This document shows, one piece after another, positions 30,931-42,099 of a stretch of 64,000 bases of DNA. This DNA comes from Dolomedes plantarius (taxonomy: Eukaryota > Arthropoda > Arachnida > Araneae > Dolomedidae): the NCBI GenBank assembly GCA_907164885.2, contig OU015499.1:146745618-146809617 (forward strand). Direction: 5' to 3'. The position numbers and the translations under genes are program-made. How positions within the stretch are numbered: the stretch's first letter is position 1; each line of letters starts with the position of its first letter. The notes under the pieces are model-generated. The model ran no database searches. It was not told the origin of the DNA and worked only from the letters and a program-made list of their open reading frames with translations.

Positions 30931-32955
30931 CTAAAAAACCCAGTGAAGAACACTTTTTCTCACACACAGTACAGGCGAAAGTTTCTCCATGTGGGTGCGG
31001 AGATGTTGTTCTAAACCAACATGTGAAGAACACTTTTTCTCACATACAGTGCACGGGAAAGTTTTATTTACGGTGTGGATGCGGAAATGTTGCTCTAAAC
31101 CAAGTTGTGAAGAACACCTTTTCTCACATACAGTGCACGGGAAAGTTCTATTTACCGTGTGGATGCGGAAATGTTGCTCTAAACCAAGTTGTGAAGAACA
31201 CTTTTTCTCACATACAGTGCAGGAAAAAAGTTTATCTCTAGTGTGGGTTAGGAGATGTTTTTCTAAATGAATCTGTGAAGATAACTTTTTCTTACATACT
31301 GTACAGGCGAAAAGTTTCTCCATGTGGATGCGGAGATGTTTTTCCAAAAAACCCTGTGAAATACACTTTTTCTCACACACAGTGCAGACAAAAGTTTTAT
31401 CTCCTGTGTGGCTGCGGAGATGTCTTTCTAAAAAAGCCTGTGAAGAAAACTTTTCCTCACACAGAGTGCAGGCGAAATGTTTATATTCCGTGTGGGTGCG
31501 GAGATGTCTGTCTAAAAAACCCTGTGATGGCCACTTTTTCTCACACATAGTGCAGGCGAAAGGTTTCTCCGTCATGTGGGTGCAGAGATGTATTTCCAAA
31601 AAACGCTGTGAAGAACACTTTTTATCACACACAGTGCAGACGAAAGGTTTATCTTCTGTGTGGCTACGGAGATGTCTTTCTAAAACAGCCTGTGAAGAAC
31701 ACTTTTTCTCACACACAGTACAGACGACAGGTTTCTCCATGTGGGTGTGGAGATTTTGTTCTAAACCAACCTGTGAAGAACACTTTTTCTCAAATACAGT
31801 GCAAGGGAAAGTTTTATTTACGGTGTGGATGCGGAAATGTTGTTCTAAACTAACCTGTGAAGAACACTTTTTCTCACATACAGTGCAAGGGAAAATTTTA
31901 TTTACGGTGTGGATGCGGAAATGTTGTTGTAAACCAACCTGTGAAGAACACTTTTTCTCACATAAAGTGCAGGAAAAAAGTTTATCTCTAGTGTGGGTGC
32001 GGAGATGTTTTTCCAAAAAACCCTGTGATGAAACCTTTTTCTCACATACAGTGCAGGCGAAAGATTTCTCCTTCATGTGGGAAAATTTCTTCCTCATGTG
32101 GATGCGGATATGTTTTTTAAAATCTTCCCGCCGAGTAAAGCTTTTGCTACATATAGTGCATGCGAAAGGTTTCTCTCCCGTGTGGGTGCGGAGATGTATT
32201 TTTAAAGCAGTCTGTTGAGCAAATGTTTTATCACATAGAGTGCAGGCGAAAGGTTTCTCTCCAGTGTGTGTGGTAAGATGGTCTTTTAAATTACGCTGTA
32301 CAGAAAATGCTTTCCCACATACAGTGCAGGCGAAAGGCTTCTCTCCAGTGTGAGTGCGGAGATGTGTTTTAAAACTATTCTGTTGAGAAAATCTTTTCCC
32401 ACAAACAGTGCATGCGAAAGGTTTCTCTCCCGTGTGGATGAGGAGATGTTTCTTTAAATTACCCTTTGTAGAACACTTTTTCTCACATACAGTGCATGCG
32501 AAAGGTTTCTCCCCCGTGTGGGCGCGGAGATGTATTTCTAAATTACCCTGTGCAGAAAATGTTTTACCACATTCAGTGCAGGCGAAAGGTTTCTCTCCCG
32601 TGTGTGTGCGAAGATGTGCTTTAAAACTACTCTGTACAGAAAATCTTTTCTCACATACAGTGCAGGTGAAAGGTTGTTCTGTTTGGGTACAAAGAGGATT
32701 CTCAATAATGTGGGACGAATGATGCATATTTAAGGCGGCCAACTGCGAAAATGTTTCATCACATAAATTACATTTGAAATTTTCTTCGGTTCGAAGAGGA
32801 ATCTGTGCACTGGTACTTCTTATATTTAGATTAATTCTCGACGTCTCACACGGAGTGTATTCATTTTCGGCTTTAGCAGGGTTTTGGTCGCAGGCATGGC
32901 AATCATTGGAAAGTTTATTTAAGCTGGAAATTCCCGACATTTGCTCTTCTGGCAT
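30931..32955 (-). CDS. C2H2 zinc-finger protein, 21 fingers
   Basis: A 674-residue ORF starting at ATG 32955; an in-frame TAA lies five codons upstream, so no earlier start exists in this exon. Residues 1-58 have no known domain (no ZAD, KRAB or BTB). From residue ~59 there are 21 C2H2 fingers (CX2CX12HX3H). Fingers 2-8 are classical with TGEKPF linkers (for example FACTVCGKRFSQQNSF). Fingers 9-21 have unusual linkers (THTRDKLF, IHTVNKTF, HMEKLF) and mostly CEKKCSSQ, with cysteine where the core phenylalanine is normal. Finger 12 has lost a cysteine and a histidine (CTVFEKK, EQNLHTH). Fingers 9-12 and 18-21 are duplicates as a block. A likely one-base deletion after finger 21 changes the frame and ends the protein at 30931. 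Probably a nuclear DNA-binding regulator; target unknown. Confidence 0.9.
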   Translation of the reverse strand: MPEEQMSGISSLNKLSNDCHACDQNPAKAENEYTPCETSRINLNIRSTSAQIPLRTEENFKCNLCDETFSQLAALNMHHSSHIIENPLCTQTEQPFTCTVCEKRFSVQSSFKAHLRTHTGEKPFACTECGKTFSAQGNLEIHLRAHTGEKPFACTVCEKKCSTKGNLKKHLLIHTGEKPFACTVCGKRFSQQNSFKTHLRTHTGEKPFACTVCGKAFSVQRNLKDHLTTHTGEKPFACTLCDKTFAQQTALKIHLRTHTGEKPFACTICSKSFTRREDFKKHIRIHMRKKFSHMKEKSFACTVCEKKVSSQGFLEKHLRTHTRDKLFSCTLCEKKCSSQVGLQQHFRIHTVNKIFPCTVCEKKCSSQVSLEQHFRIHTVNKTFPCTVFEKKCSSQVGLEQNLHTHMEKPVVCTVCEKKCSSQAVLERHLRSHTEDKPFVCTVCDKKCSSQRFLEIHLCTHMTEKPFACTMCEKKWPSQGFLDRHLRTHTEYKHFACTLCEEKFSSQAFLERHLRSHTGDKTFVCTVCEKKCISQGFLEKHLRIHMEKLFACTVCKKKLSSQIHLEKHLLTHTRDKLFSCTVCEKKCSSQLGLEQHFRIHTVNRTFPCTVCEKRCSSQLGLEQHFRIHTVNKTFPCTVCEKKCSSHVGLEQHLRTHMEKLSPVLCVRKSVLHWVF

Positions 32956-33072
32956 GCCGACATTCCTTTACTCGATGATTAGAAAACTTTGACTGCCAGC
33001 AAAACGTCGACTTTCTGAATTTGTGGACACCACAGATATTTTGCTTTCGAACCTAACAATCCGTACCGAGAA

Positions 33073-33095
33073 CCTGCAAAGAGAAGAGAAAGGAA
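33073..33095 (-). other. Splice acceptor of the zinc-finger gene's coding exon
   Basis: On the minus strand a pyrimidine tract CCTTTCTCTTCTCTTTGCAG runs directly into the exon at 33073, 118 bases before the ATG. It implies at least one upstream 5' UTR exon, which I could not place. Confidence 0.7.
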
Positions 33096-36000
33096 TTTGA
33101 ATGAGATATATTAACAGTGTACCATCACGTTTTTTATTTGTCACGTGAAATGAATAGCGATATAGAAAAGTTTTTTGTGCTAGGAAATGAGATATCTATA
33201 AACTAAGATGTTATAAATTACGTTCTGTATTAATTAAAGTACTGAGCATTTTAAATTTATTGTAATTAGGGCACGAGATTCCTTAACTATTCTTATTGTT
33301 TTGTCTCGGTAGATCATACGGACGTGCAGAGATTTGATGTTTCGGTTTGTAGGGATCTCCACAGTACGGATATCGGCCCGATGAATAACGTATAAGCAAT
33401 ATTAACATTATTCCCCATTATATTCAATTTAGTTATCCGAAATTAAAAATAATTTCATCATTAGTTTAATGCTCCGAGGAATTCCAGAGATGAACATGTG
33501 ATGAAAAAGCTCGGATACTATCAGATTAAAAAGGTCATAAACGAAGTAAAATATATAAAATTATTACAGGAAATAACAAAGAATATGTGGCTTATGGGTT
33601 TGTTTAGGCATATTTCTTTGGAATGTAATTTTTTGGCTACAAAAATTTTTCACCACGCCGTCTCCATATTGTAATCTGAATACTGTGTATATAATCATTG
33701 ATATTGGGAATAATATAAATTCTACAGTAGATGTACGTAAAGTATCTTTACGTTCATCTACTGTACAATGGTACTTTTATGTGATTCTTCACATTTTCAA
33801 ACATTTCAAAACAGTTATCTGTAGGCCTCTTGTAGTCTATGTGATATACGTCAGAAATACACGACTGAAAAGGTCCTTTTCAGACTAACACTTTTTAAAT
33901 AATATATTACGCGATTATAAACATGTAATAAAAATTCAAAACAAAAGAAATCTACATGGATAACATGCGATGCTCCTTAAAGATTACTTAGAAAATCAAT
34001 TTTAAATTTTCATATTTAGAAAAAACTAAATCAAAACTGTTTAAACAAGTTTTATCCCAGTTATCTCTCACACAATTTGTATTTGTAAATTTTCTCCGGT
34101 TGTACACAAAATATGCCAAATGTGGGGATGTGGCTTCAGACTCCACTAGTCACATACTGATTTGATACAGCTCTGTATTATAGTAAAGAAACAGAATTTC
34201 GCAGCCGAAAAAGAAAAATTACATATATATACAGATCAGTAAAAAAAAATTATTATACATTCTATCTAATAAAAATTTTGGTTGAAGTGCGAAATTCATA
34301 CTGATGCCAGAAGTGCGGCAATAAAAACTTCTCTGCGGTAACCGTACTCGCTCATTTCATGACATGGAGTCTTCGACAAACGAAAGAATAGTGCAATTTA
34401 GGTGTGTAATTTGGAGCACCCATATGGCAACCATAATCGTAGGAATATGAATCGTAGATACGTAAAATAGGGCGTGGCTACAATGTCCTCCAAGTTCTCA
34501 AATTTACCTCTGGAGATGCGGGGGTGATGTGTTCCAGTCTCGTCACTTGACTCGGTTCAAAATTACGGGACCGATGTTCTTCGAGGTCAAGTCAGACTTC
34601 AGTAACAGTGGTAACTGGCCTTAAAGTGAAACTGCATACTACCCTTCGCCAAGGACCTAGGATTTGAGGACCTAGGTCCTTTGGACTTGGTGTAGTCTTT
34701 CCTACACCAAGGAGATTGGAAACAAACAACAAGGGCAAACATTTTAATTCTGTATTGGTTTTAACCGGGAGTATTTATTGATAAGTATCACGTGGTACTA
34801 TATTTACAGAATAGCAAACTCAGGTATACCTATTCTGAAAATACCTTGTGATCAATGCATTATATTGCAAGTACCATTTCTTACAATTTACAGTGTTTAT
34901 GAGAAATACAATATATGATATTATATCGTACTTATAAAAATTTTTAGGTTTGCGAGAATTTATTATCATCAATTTTAAATATAAAAATGTATTTCTCTTA
35001 TAGTTTATTTGGTTTTCTTTGCCTTGAGAACATTACCAGCTGCTGTGAACTACTTAGGAAATTTGAAATTTGTCTTTTCAGCTTTATAATCATATTGTGG
35101 TGGGAAACATTCCCATTTAGAAATATTCTATATTCTGATTACTATGAAGTAATATTTTACAGTTTATTGTAGTTTCCATTAAAGTAATATAAAAAAATAC
35201 GTAAGTGTTCCACTCTAGTATACTGCTGAGCCTTTATTATCCTTTGATTTCTGTTTTTTCATATCATGGAAGTATTATGTCACTGCAGATCTTATATGCA
35301 AATATTTTTCACCAAATTCTGTTAAATTCTCCTGAACAATTACAAAAGACCGTCTGACAGAAACATGCTTTGAGCTGCACTTAAAAAGATTTTTACAAAG
35401 TACATTGTGTTTCTCAATATGCTTAGTGTTCTTTGGTTTAAGATGTTTTACACAATATTTTGTTGTTTTTAATTCTGTGTTAATTTCGTCATTATCTAGC
35501 ATAATACTGTGCAAAGTGATACCATAGGTTCTCATTCATCTTCCTTCGCGTACAAGTTTATCTAAATTACATGTAATACTATAATACAAGTATTATTTAG
35601 ATACAGATCTCACATAAACATAAAAAGGTTTTTTAATTATTTTAATCAGGTATATACCCTCTAATAAACAAAGCCCATGTGATCTCATATCTACACGTCT
35701 TGCTCTGCAGATTATTAGAAAATTTTAATCAATGTTTTCTCGTTATACTAGTACTGTACATGGTCGGATCTTTTGTAAAAAGTCTAATATCAATGCTGTC
35801 CCAACTTGAAAGTTAATGTAGAAAAATACAATACGTGAATCAGTAATATTTTTCTACTTTAAATAGTATAAGATACAGTACCGATATTCTTGTTTGATTT
35901 AATTTTTGAGATTATTCGGAGCACAGCAAGGAAAAGAATTTTGTCACATAAAATAGCCCACATGAAATTAAAACTGTCTAGTTCATATACAAAGATGTTA

Positions 36001-36420
36001 TGGTCTTTTTACAAATTACTTCCCATAAGCCATTTCTCCTTTCCCATCTCCATCCAAATTAAGGAAATTTCACATTATATATATAATAAATATAAATCCG
36101 TAGAAGTAAAACAATATACAGGAATAAGAAAAAGTACTTTTGAATATTTTGTACACATAAGATCAGATGAGGATACTGGCAAAACATTTCGTCTTTATTT
36201 CTGGTGAGAATCGAGCATTCAGTTAATATTACATCCAATTTAGTGGCAACTCTTTGTTTTATTTTGTATTGTTTTATGCATCTGGCATCACCTTTCTTCT
36301 GTATTTCATTGTAATTTATGTAAACAGTAAGACGTAATGTGTTTCACTTCCTACTTTCTACTCTTTAAAAATCCTAAATTCAACTAGCTATCACTTCATT
36401 TCGTTAATATTGTAATAGCT
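33096..36420. other. Noncoding DNA upstream of the zinc-finger gene
   Basis: About 3.3 kb with no convincing coding sequence. It contains a hairpin at 33724-33764 and a short one at 34686-34711 (CTTGGTGTAG / CTACACCAAG), and a GC-richer stretch at about 34420-34640 that might hold a promoter or first exon for the minus-strand gene, though no specific signal can be named. Confidence 0.45.
33724..33764. repeat. 41-bp hairpin
   Basis: The arms of 19 bases (ACAGTAGATGTACGTAAAG and its reverse complement with one mismatch) flank the loop TAT. Confidence 0.85.
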
Positions 36421-36596
36421 TATGGATTTTAGCGACGTTTAACTGCGCAGATAAAGTAACGATCGCTATGACGACGCATTTTAATCACGGATTTTGACTT
36501 TCGATTTCACCGTATCTGCTGGACTCTGCAAGTAGACGAGTGTGTACCGATAGTTTTCTTTTTTCCCCCGCACAATTTGGTGAATAACGACGTAAT

Positions 36597-37251
36597 ATGG
36601 AAGCTAAAAATTACGTTCAGTACACCATGTTGGTAGGTTCATCCAACTCGACTGACTGGAAACTTAAAGTAAACTAGTGCTCAACGACTGTGCGGGCATC
36701 TGCGATGATTCCCTTGTCGAGCCAACAGCACCGGCAACAGACGCAAATGAAAGACTATACACGACTACAACCAAGCGGCAAAAACGTATTCAAAGGCGAA
36801 TGCGTAAGCTGTTGTGATCATCCGCACAAATTTATCAGCGAATGTGCTGAATTTGATCCGCATGCATAGTAATTCTGCACGAGTGATATGGACTGAGTTG
36901 TTAAGCAACTTTGAGAAAGTGTCAAGCGTCAAATAGGACACTCTTCTGCAATAGTTTTTCACCTTCCGGATCGAGAAAGACGAAGATGTAATGCATTCAC
37001 TCGCACGTTTGCGTACACAGTGGGTGGATCTTCAACGTGGGCAAGAGTTGAGCGGCGAAGGGAAGTTGCTGCAGAACCTGGTAGCACCACGCATTTTGTC
37101 TATTCTTCCTGATGATGAATAATGCGAGTTCAAGTCACAGTGGGACTCAACGCCAAGAACAGAAAAGTCACATGAAAAACTGATCGAACAGATCAACATA
37201 CGACTGCAAAGACGAAATCAAGAGCTTAGAGACGACACAACGACAGTATTC
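36597..37251 (+). pseudogene. gag: Copia-type gag relic
   Basis: A plausible start (MEAKNYVQYTMLVGSSNSTD, ATG at 36597) is followed by frame changes. Copia gag-like segments can be read further on: SARVIWTELLSNFEKVSSVK, then FFTFRIEKDEDVMHSLARLR, then LIEQINIRLQRRNQELR. Several in-frame stops interrupt them. Gag would form the particle shell. The left edge of the element (LTR, primer site) was not identified. Confidence 0.7.
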
Positions 37252-37674
37252 ATGGCAAATGCTAAATATGGTGCAAAACATAGTGGAAAGAAATGGCAGA
37301 TGAGTGGAAAAAGGCCCCAGATGTTATATAGCCAACCCCAACCTTTTTCAACAAATAATGCCAAAACGATGAATAGTCTTAGTAGGATCAGTGATGGTGT
37401 GAAAGGTTCCAGTGGTATCTGTTTACGTTGTAATAAACCTGGGCAAAAAGGACAATTTTGTCCAGATTTCCCTGACAAGCCAACCACGACAGGTAGCAGA
37501 ACAGAAACATTTTTTGCAAATACTCAATGTAGTGCATTTGCTTGTCAAGAAGATGATAGTGGCCGAAATGTGTGGCTTAAGGACGACGGAGCTACAGCAT
37601 ACATAAAGGGCTATTTGGTTGGTCATTGTGATTACGATGGGTATCGTGTTTTCATACCATCGATGACACGATAG
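37252..37674 (+). pseudogene. Copia gag zinc knuckle and protease start fused to integrase end
   Basis: An open frame of 140 codons. Residues ~57-70 hold a knuckle-like CLRCNKPGQKGQFCPD (CX2C...; the histidine is replaced by Q). Residues ~105-115 give NVWLKDDGATAYI, the copia protease active-site region (usually D-S-G-A). Directly after it comes KGYLVGHCDYDGYRVFIP, which in intact elements belongs to the end of integrase, about 600-700 codons downstream. An internal deletion has therefore removed most of protease and integrase. The frame then breaks at 37672-37674. Confidence 0.8.
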
Positions 37675-37937
37675 TGACAACGTAGCGTTCAATGAACAGC
37701 AAATCGGTCTTACTTCCCAGCCTTCAGAAGTAACATCTAACACCGGTCAATCAAGCGGTATGAGTTTTGAAATTTTGGATACTCCCGATGAAGCAGATAC
37801 GAAGTAGGCTGGTGATCTTTACACTGATGACGACGAACCAACACAGATGACGGCGCATGCATATCGAGACCGTTCGACTATCCAACGTCCTGTCAGATTT
37901 AACGATTACGACGTGTACAGCAGCATTCTGAAGTTGA
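37675..37937 (+). pseudogene. Copia integrase-reverse transcriptase linker relic
   Basis: The reading frame shifts, but family-like residues continue, with acidic linker sequence (DTPDEAD, YTDDDEPTQM) and STIQRPVRFNDYDVY. A stop codon (TAG 37807-37809) and frame changes make it noncoding now. Confidence 0.6.
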
Positions 37938-39053
37938 ATGACCTCAAAACATGACGAAGCAACGAAGTCTCCTGAATATGCCGACTGGAAACGAACCATG
38001 GGCGACGAAATGGTTTCGCATGCCAAGCACGGAACATGGCAGCTTGTTGAGCAACCTAAAGGACGAAAAATCCTCGATAATCGCTGGGTTTACAGGGTGA
38101 CAACAAATCCGGATGGCTCGATCGAGAGATTCAAGGTTTTTTTAGTAGCAAAGGGGTACACGCAGACGGCGGATATCGACTACAGAGAAACATTTAGCCC
38201 GGTGTGCCGCTACAACACTATTCGAGCTGTAGTTGCAACGGCAGCCAAGGAGAATCTAAAGTTATTTCAAATTGACGTGGAGACGGCATTCCTTTATGGT
38301 GACTTGACTGACGAGATCTACATGCATCAACCCGAAGGATACGATGACGGAAAAGGGTGTATATGCAAGATGCTCCAACCTTTATACGGCTTGAAACAAT
38401 CTAGACGATGTTGGAATGCCAAGTTTACTGACAAGCTAAAGAAACATGGCATAATCCAAGTAAATCCGACCACTGCGTGTTCATACGCCATGATTACGGA
38501 CACAAGATGCTGATGGCGATTTATGTTGATGATGATATTGTCGCGATTCAGGACGAAGCGGCATTCTTCACATTTATGGACGGGCTCAAGCAACATTTCA
38601 ATATTAAAATGATGACGTTGAATTGTTTTCTTGGTCTGCAAGTTGAACGGTTGAAAGACTGCTCACTCTTCTTGCACCAAGAAGCATTTACATGAAAGAT
38701 GTTAGAGCGATTTGGAGATGCTAAGTCATCAGGCATCCCAGTAAAGAAGTTGAGGCTCAAGGTCGACTATGGTCAGCCAAATGAAGATGGCATGATCAAG
38801 ATCAAGGAGGCGAAGCCTCTCAGCAGTGAATATTCCATACCGATCAGCAGTTGGCAGTTAGCATTATTTGGCGATGAGAACTGGACCAGATATTGCTTAC
38901 GCAGTGAGTTTGGTGTCTCGTAAGTTGGACAACCCCACAGAGACCGATAGGGAAATCGTGCAGACAACATTAAGATACCTTTGCAATATCACTCTGCCGG
39001 TTAATACAGCTACTGCCGAGCCGAGAGGTCCTTTTCAACCCTTCGAAGGTTGA
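37938..39053 (+). pseudogene. pol: Copia reverse transcriptase (RVT_2), broken and truncated
   Basis: The open piece 37938-38513 carries the start of the copia polymerase: SPEYADWKRTMGDEM, DNRWVYRVTTNPDGSIERFK, YTQTADIDYRETFSPV, LFQIDVETAFLYGDL and MLQPLYGLKQSRRCW. After a frameshift at about 38480, 38477-38695 carries the catalytic MAIYVDDDIVA (YVDD). A TGA at 38693-38695, then another frameshift near 38860, lead to PDIAYAVSLVSRKLDNPTE and LRYLCNI, where similarity ends at about 39053. RNase H and the 3' LTR are missing. Confidence 0.9.
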
Positions 39054-39076
39054 AGGACTGGATGAGAACAACCATG

Positions 39077-41841
39077 AGGCTACGGCCACACGATCGTCTT
39101 TTCACGCAGCTTGAAAATCTACACAAGCCGACCACACGTGCGTGTTCTTCAACGCGAACCCAGTCGTTTGTTTGTGCTTTCTAGTGCAACTTGAATACAT
39201 TTTCAGTAAATGAAAATGCTGTTAACACGTTATATGTTTTACTAGCTGAAAACCCGCGCTTCGCTACGGAGTACATTCAAATTAAATACAACGGTCAACG
39301 TATGAAATTTATGCCAAAAAATAAATATATATATTTATAATAAATGCGATGATCAATGTATACAATTGACGTAAAATATATCTATCTATCTATATATATA
39401 TATTTACTAGCTTTATATACCCGGCGTTGCACGGGTGAACCCTTAATAAAGCTTACTTGTATGATATGTATATTTGTATTTTATGGCAATCTATACCCCT
39501 CTCCACTGGTCATCATCCCATCAGCATATTATAATAACCCCCCCCCCCCATGCTAATGTCAGCATTAAAATGTTTCTTTCAATTTTGATAACCCACTGGA
39601 TCCCGGCCCTTCGAGGAGTTTGAGGGCTTCCCCGTAAACCCTTGTGAAAATCGCCGGTTTCATAAACAAAGAATTACCTGACGTTGCCCAGGATAATAAA
39701 AATGAATGGAGATAACCTGAGCTCTAGATGTATACGTACTAACAACCGAAATATATACAATTCTCACACACACACACACCTTTCCACACTTCATTTAATT
39801 AAGGTTGATCTCTCTCTATTCTCCTACCACCAATTTGGTGTTCAAAATGGTGATATATAGGAAATATAAATTATTGGATTGTTTCTAGCAATTTTTTCAA
39901 AATCTAAAGCGAATGTCGAAAAATCGTGACATTGATCGTGTTTGTTACATTTAATCGTGTTTCTTACATTTTAAATCAAGAATCTTATGGATATCTGTTT
40001 CCTTCTTTGAGATATGACGGAATATGTAAAAAACACGTTTAGCCCCCCTAACCCCCTTGGGGGCCGAATTTTGAAAAGTCCTTAAAGTGGTTTTTAGGTA
40101 TTCATATTCCTTACATTTTAAAGCAAGAATCTTATGGATATCTGTTTCTTTCTTTGACATATGAGGTAATATGTAAAAATACGTTTTGCCCCCTCCCCCC
40201 CCCCCAATGGGGCCGAATTTTGAAACTCCTGAAATTAGATTTAAGGTGTTCGTGTTCCTTACATTTTAAAACAAGAATCTTATGGACATCAATTTCCTTC
40301 TTTGAGATATAAAGGAATATGTAAAAAACACGTTTTGCCCCCCCTCCCCCCCTTGGGGGTCGATTTTTGAAAAATCGCTTCTTAAATGACGCCTTCAGCA
40401 CAAAAGTAATAAGCTCTTAAAATTTGATATCTGTATCTCCAATAGTTTTTGCTGGGTGTTGATTCCTTTATATATATAGATAAAACACGTAAGAACACGT
40501 TTAGCCCCCCCTCTCCCCCTTGGGAGACGAATTTTTAAAAATCCTGAAATTGGTTTTTAGGTATTCATGTTTTTTACATTTTAAAGCAAGAATCTTATGG
40601 ATATCGATTTTCTTCTTTGAGATATAAAGGAATATGTAAAAAACACGTTTTGCCCCCCCCTCCCTCCCTTGGGGGGCGATTTTTGAAAAATCGCTTCTTA
40701 AATGACGCCTTCAGCACAAAAGTAATAAGCTCTTAAAATTTGATATCTGTATCTCCAATAGTTTTTGCTGGGTGTTGATTCCTTTATATATATAGATAAA
40801 ACACGTAAGAACACGTTTAGCCCCCCTCTCCCCCTTGGGAGACGAATTTTGAAAAATCCTGAAATTAGTTTTTAGGTATTCATGTTTCTTACATTTTAAA
40901 GCAAGAATCTTATGGATATCGATTTTCTTCTTTGAGATATAAAGGAATATGTAAAAAACACGTTTTGCCCCCCTCCCCCCCTTGGGGGGCGATTTTTGAA
41001 AAATCGCTTCTTAAATGACGCCTTCAGCACAAAAATAATAAGCTCCTAAAATTTGATATCTGTATCTCCAATAGTTTTTGCTGGGCGTTGATACGTGTAC
41101 GTATATAAGTCAGGACTTCTTCCTTTATAGATATAGATTAATTGAACCGGCGACTTCATAATATGTACTTAAAATAATATGTACTTAATATAAATGTGTA
41201 CTTAAAAATATAAATAGGCATTAATATTTTTGATCTGAATATTACTTGCCTGAACAAAAGAACATATTTAAAAGGTATCTGTTGCTGTTCAGATGTGTAA
41301 AACGGGGATTTAGCTATTACAGCAGATATTTTTTTTTGGAGCGAATGCAGTTTTTATTTATAATATTTTTAATAGAAAGACACATGCAAATTAGTAAATA
41401 TTGTATGCAATTGTATATAATCCGCGGTCTAGTTTTAACTATCACCTACTTACAACTTAATAACTTATAACTTGCAACTTAAAAAATAAAATTTAATTTG
41501 TATTACTACTTATCAAAATTACTTCTTCTGTTTTCGCCCACCTGGTCCCATTTTTCAAAAATAACATTTTTTGTTACGGTCATCCAAGTATCCAAGTTCC
41601 CGGTTTTTCAAATCCTTATTCCGTGTACCGTAAAGACTTAGATATTTTTCGATTTCAATAATCATAAGTTCACTCTCCAAGTAGTATTCCATTATATTTT
41701 AAATATCAAAAATTACGAGAACACAAGAATATACCAACAACAGAAACAGTTATCTTCCTATCTTCATGTAAACGCGTCTTCAATACTACCAGCGAGGTGT
41801 TTTCACGCAGCGTGAAAACACGCTCGTGTGGCCGTAGCCTG
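39077..41841. other. Region bounded by inverted AGGCTACGGCCACACGA ends
   Basis: The left end (39077) reads AGGCTACGGCCACACGA, then TTTTCACGCAGCTTGAAAA. The right end, read inwards on the minus strand from 41840, gives AGGCTACGGCCACACGA, then TTTTCACGCTGCGTGAAAA. This is about 45 bases of inverted similarity 2.76 kb apart. No matching target duplication was found, so one element and two separate MITE halves are both possible. The interior contains CCCGCGCTTCGCTACGG (39255) and CCCGGCGTTGCACGGGT (39419), motifs common at the ends of arthropod dispersed repeats. Confidence 0.5.
39960..41130. repeat. Nested tandem repeat (146-bp monomers, then ~316-bp units)
   Basis: TTACATTTTAAAGCAAGAATC-like starts occur at about 39965, 40111, 40258, 40574 and 40890. 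The first three are about 146 bases apart, the last three about 316. The longer units add a second segment with TCTTAAATGACGCCTTCAGC and CCAATAGTTTTTGCTGGGTG. Runs of C followed by CTTGGGGG recur in every unit. Minus-strand frames here (39951-40160, 40132-40401) follow the repeat and are not genes. Confidence 0.88.
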
Positions 41842-42099
41842 AGCTTGAAAAATAGGTCTGGTTCTTCCAGCGGGTGACCTTGAGAACGCGACAAATAGAA
41901 CGACATATTAAAAGTTTATAATAGGTTGAATTAGATTTTAAAATATTGTCGTAATATAACACAATATGATCCCTTGTCCTCAACAGTTCAAGATTTGAGA
42001 CAATTTTGTAACATTTAAGTTAATTAGGTTTGATATCAATTATATAACAATAACATTATGAAAAATGTACCAATATGTAACTTCCCGACCCCAGGGGGA
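41131..42099. other. Noncoding AT-rich DNA
   Basis: Apart from the inverted end at 41790-41840, nothing is recognised. Short frames at 41246-41470 and 41706-41906 lack features. Confidence 0.5.

Noticed and set aside
30527..32218. Plus-strand open frames up to 298 codons across the zinc-finger gene
   Set aside because: They are antisense shadows of the repeated finger units; the minus strand carries perfect C2H2 motifs.
39951..40401. Minus-strand frames with repeated KKETDIHKIL peptides
   Set aside because: They are translations of the tandem repeat and change frame with unit length.
39077..41841. Calling the inverted ends a complete transposon
   Set aside because: Flanks (CAACCATG and GAGCTTGA) do not match, so no target duplication supports a single insertion.
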